Positions 61,101 through 64,000 of a stretch of 64,000 nucleotides of DNA are shown here, in pieces. A model generated the notes under the pieces. It did no database searches, was not told the origin of the DNA, and saw nothing but the letters and a program-made list of their open reading frames with translations. Position 1 is the stretch's first letter. Each line of letters opens with the position of its first letter. Position numbers and translations under genes: made by a program. The DNA comes from Nymphalis io (lineage: Eukaryota > Arthropoda > Insecta > Lepidoptera > Nymphalidae). Location: assembly GCF_905147045.1 (NCBI RefSeq), contig NC_065905.1, forward strand, positions 4,340,001 through 4,404,000. Reading direction: 5' to 3'.

Positions 61101-62848
61101 TATTACGCAATTTAAGAACGGAAATGTATTACATTATGTATTCAGTGTATCAAAAGTGTATTGTGATTCATCTATCATACAATATGTACAGCTTACTATA
61201 AGTATAATGCACCTTAAGCCTACATTATTAAGGTGCAATATCGTTTGAGTAATGTTTTTAAGACGATCAAAGGTGCTCTATCTTTTTGTATGACCGGACA
61301 AAGCCAATATGCGCTTACATTATTTTAGTGGCTTTGTTTCTGTTACCACATATATCTAAGGTATATTTATTTGAAAAAAAAAATTTTTTTATTATAAATA
61401 TGCTTAAGGATATGATTGACTGCCAAGATTTTGCTCTGCATGAATTATTGTTACTTAGATATATTACACAGACGATATTACATAGTGTATGAGTGAAGTA
61501 TTCCTGGAGATATTTTATAACCATTATTCCTTTATATTTTCTCGATTACATTTCGGTAAACAAAATTATAATACAAATAAATAAATTGAGTAGCAGGGCA
61601 AAGTTGGTTAATGTGCAACAGGCGGCGTCAGAGCGTCACGGTAGCATACGCAAGCGATCTCGTGGCACTCCTCGTTAAGACGGAAAGGGTACCGCTGGTT
61701 ATTTAGTGCGTATTCCGATTCCCGTTCACAGCCCAGCCCCACATAACACCCCACGGGACACAGTGGGGGGGTATGTGAGTAAACTCGTAATGCGGTTTTT
61801 CAGCGATAAAAAAAAGGTGCAACAGGCGGCGATCTTAATGAAGCAGCGATAAAAATACTGTTAATTGCAGCTGAGTTTCGCTTGAAAATACTCGTACATG
61901 TTCTATTATTTCGATGAGATAACAATTTCTATCTCTTCAAATTTCAACGCTATTTTATTTTTATGCGTCATCAACATTGTCCTCACTATAATATATACTA
62001 GAATTGTTCGATCGACATTATTAATTGTAAAAAAACTCATTCCTCTAGTGGCTTGTTAAACAGTACTGATGCCGAACTGTTAGTTTCAAACCCCGTGGGT
62101 TATTCAATAAATAATCCTAGAGCATTTCGATAGACAGATTGTTAGCAGCTCGGTAATTGGAAATTAGCAAAAACTTAACACCTGTGGTCCCGAGACTGTT
62201 CTATTTTTTTTTTTAATGTATAGGCTAGCGCTTGACTGTTATCACACCTGATGGAAAGTGAAGATACAGTCTAAGGTGGAGCGCGCATGCCCAGAAGATG
62301 CCTATTCACTCTTGACTTGAAGGTATCCATATTGTTGGTGGTGGGGAAAACGGAGGTCGGGACGGTATTCCATACCTTGGCGGTGCGTATCAGAAACGAG
62401 GAAGCAAATCGTTAAATTAGAACTATAATCGTTAAAATAGTACTAATTTCGGTCGTTTCGGATTATTAGAGTTAATAGAGAGAACAAATACACTAGCGCA
62501 TATACTTACGCAATATAATATGTCCTGCATAACGGGCTAGTCTCTCTAGAGAATGACCGCCGTAGTTAAATTCAAGATGGTCAAGATGACGTCACAATCG
62601 TACATTTAAATTAAATGATACTTACATGAGCATCATGCGGCAGCAAATTCATGAACTCCTGTGTGACATTCCACTTCAAGAGGGTATACCAATAAGTTCC
62701 TTGAAAACTATCACCAGCGTTTAGGAGTATTGCATCTGGTTTCAATTTCCTCATCATCTCAATTTTTGTATACAGACGAGGAAATCCACCAAGGCAGGAG
62801 TAATTGTTGTACCGACATGTCGGCGTATCCACTGATGTTTCTTCAAAC
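52174..62848 (-). CDS. Gene C: secreted 5'-nucleotidase/apyrase-like, exons 2-11 (exon 1 beyond the window)
   Basis: Exons on the minus strand: 62848-62626, 60184-59987, 58656-58526, 57585-57435, 57019-56893, 55359-55202, 53715-53637, 53378-53220, 52854-52700, 52299-52174 (TAA at 52176-52174). Every exon has the same length as in gene B, the frame is open throughout, and all splice sites are GT/AG. Exon 1, with the signal peptide and HYNDFHAR, should lie about 1 kb past the right edge. Of 501 comparable residues 14 differ from gene B: 3 in exon 2, 2 in exon 5 (GGHTHS becomes GGHSHS, and a Lys to Thr at the exon end), 7 in exon 6, 2 in exon 10 (GGDGFT becomes GGDEFM). Metal ligands visible in the window are all kept. 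Intron TEs absent from gene B: an R1-like fragment, a 668-bp insert, a Metulj-like SINE, a family 3 repeat and a Jockey-type fragment. Confidence 0.93.
54283..55022 (-). mobile_element. R1-like non-LTR retrotransposon fragment in intron 7 of gene C
   Basis: A GC-rich 740-bp block absent from gene B. Read on the minus strand it gives the C-terminal zinc motif of R1/TRAS-type ORF2 (TGHGCF, then CHHCG...H..E.C), followed by DLSLRAVVSAML, SFCETFMVQKK and an Arg-rich end. A one-base deletion just before the zinc motif breaks the frame. 5'-truncated; the 3' UTR occupies the low-coordinate half. Confidence 0.8.
55401..56068. mobile_element. 668-bp insertion in intron 6 of gene C, composite
   Basis: Gene B has uninterrupted sequence here. 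Starts with a Helitron-like block (AATATCATAAACGCGAAAGT, then GAAAAGGATATATGGTACAT), includes a perfect 11-bp hairpin at 55626-55649 and ends after an A-run and GGCGATTTTTCTCATGTCAG. No coding sequence. Confidence 0.6.
56727..56873 (+). mobile_element. Metulj-like SINE, gene C only, beside the exon 6 donor
   Basis: Head GCCGAGATGGCCCAGTGG, internal deletion, then the tail block GCCTTAGCCCAGCAGAG. Flanked by perfect 15-bp duplications (TTATTATTATCATAA at 56712-56726 and 56874-56888). The right duplication ends 4 nt from the GT of the exon 6 donor. Confidence 0.9.
57047..57258 (-). repeat. Family 3 repeat in intron 5 of gene C
   Basis: Counterpart of 31258-31478, with small deletions. Confidence 0.7.
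59366..59965 (+). repeat. SINE family 2 in intron 3 of gene C, interrupted
   Basis: Counterpart of 33811-34110, split by the family 3 element at 59604-59873. Confidence 0.8.
59604..59873 (+). mobile_element. Family 3 repeat, recent insertion in gene C
   Basis: Starts with a T-run at 59604, then GAATAGGAAGGCGGACGAGC and CCACCTGATGGTAAGTGG, and ends GATGAGTGTGAATATG. TGAGAG occurs on both sides (59598-59603 and 59874-59879). The uninterrupted site is preserved in gene B, so both ends are defined. Confidence 0.88.
60346..60540 (+). repeat. Family 3 repeat in intron 2 of gene C
   Basis: Counterpart of 34508-34700; predates the duplication. Confidence 0.8.
62194..62415 (-). mobile_element. Jockey-type LINE 3' fragment in intron 2 of gene C, opposite orientation to gene B copy
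   Basis: Read on the minus strand: LINE C-terminal codons (SFLIRTAKVWN, then FKSRVNRHLL), stop, 3' UTR TTTCCATCAGGTGTGATAAC and an A-run. Only about 210 bp long; same family as 36206-36895 but a different insertion. Confidence 0.85.
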
Positions 62849-64000
62849 CTAAAATAATTGCTTGTAAAAGTTAATTCATTCATTTAATTAAATCGATTTT
62901 ATAGAGCACACTGGAAATAAATGGATTTCCTCCAGGCAGATTCAAATATAAATAATAACTATAATAGAAATAATTCTTTCCGTATTCACGATTGACATTA
63001 AAAAAAGTGCAACGCTTCTTAATTGAATATATGAATATTTTTAAAATTTACACACATATTTTCATTACCTTAACTTATAAAAGAAGTTTACTTTTGTACA
63101 ATCCTCAATCTTGTAAGATATAAGAAATCCTAAGGCATTATCAATAAGTACAACAAAAGCAGTAATAATTAAGCTTTACCCAAAGAGATAATAGCTATTA
63201 CTTCTTAGAATTCATTATTTAATATAACGTTATTTAGCGATTAATTAGTAAAACAATGGGACACAAGACAGTGGGTGATCATAATATATTTGCTGTTAAA
63301 AACCGAAGTTGTCAAATTCAAAAATCAAAATACTTTATTCAACACTGAAGCATTACACCATTACACTTGTGTATTGATTTTAATTATCAGTTTATTTTAA
63401 TTATCATTTCCGTCTCGCATCTCGTTTAAATGTTGAGCTTAAAAACATTTTTTTCACATTTATGCAAAGATATGATAGACGAATACCAGCGTTGTTTGTC
63501 TTTGAAGTGTGGAACAAATTCTTTTTTTTTATTTCGTAATTTTTTCTAGCAAGACTATTATAATATCGGATGTAAACTACTGTTTTTAATATAACAAAGC
63601 CTTTAAATATATAAGATAGGTGAGACAACATTCACTATCACACATACACAGACAGCACTCACACACAAGCATCTTACTTAAGACAAAAATAAGCTTGGAT
63701 TATTTTTAACAAGAAAAATTTAAATTAATCGTATTTTGCCTTTCACGTAATTTGTGATACAACTTTGTTCCGAACAAAATAAAACGTCACAACAAAAAAC
63801 GCTTATAAAAATCCAAGCACCAATGACTTTTCATTTGCATGAAGCAAATTTTATAATTCATCTCGTGACGAGGTGAAAAACATCGTGAAAAAATCATCAA
63901 TGTTGGATAAAATTCTGTCATTTATGTTTCCCCTAACCTGCATTGGATTAGCGTGGCATAACCTGTATATATATCTCTCTTGTCTTGTTTATTTAAATGA

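Larger units (their letters stand above)
51555..64000. repeat. Direct segmental duplication, copy 2 (holds gene C)
   Basis: Matches 26098-38430 and runs off the right edge. Differences are mostly insertions and deletions inside introns. Confidence 0.95.

Overview
The window is nuclear DNA from an insect, almost certainly a moth or butterfly (Lepidoptera). It is AT-rich, has short exons with GT/AG introns, and is full of SINEs, RTE, Jockey/CR1-like and R1-like LINEs and a Ty3/Gypsy element. One tRNA-derived SINE family closely resembles the Metulj-type SINEs I know from butterflies; the species cannot be named from the sequence.

The real genes are three minus-strand copies of a secreted 5'-nucleotidase/apyrase-type metallophosphoesterase. 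Gene A (921-12615, 539 aa) and gene B (26717-39475, 543 aa) are complete, each with 11 exons whose borders I placed by hand and whose phases all join into one open frame. Gene C (52174-62848) has exons 2-11; its first exon lies beyond the right edge. B and C lie in a long direct duplication (26098-38430 and 51555-64000, offset about 25.5 kb) and differ at only 14 of 501 residues. Gene A is an older, much more diverged paralogue with the same exon plan. The metal-binding and catalytic residues are kept in all three, but several residues that hold the nucleotide phosphate and ribose in characterised relatives are replaced.

Layout: 1-0.9 kb, downstream flank; 0.9-12.6 kb, gene A with SINEs in its introns; 12.6-26.1 kb, intergenic DNA with decayed repeats and one tRNA-Ala(CGC) gene at 24375; 26.1-39.6 kb, gene B with an Inr+DPE core promoter; 40.1-50.4 kb, a nest of mobile elements in which an old LINE (ORF1 and ORF2 on the minus strand) is split by a Gypsy element and by an RTE element, the RTE being split again by a short poly(A) element; 50.4-51.5 kb, AT-rich DNA with one doubtful small exon; 51.5-64 kb, gene C.

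Comparing B with C dates many insertions: each copy has gained its own SINEs and LINE fragments since the duplication, one of them 19 nt from a splice donor in gene C. Several perfect short-spacer hairpins, one at an internal LINE deletion, look like fold-back template-switch scars.
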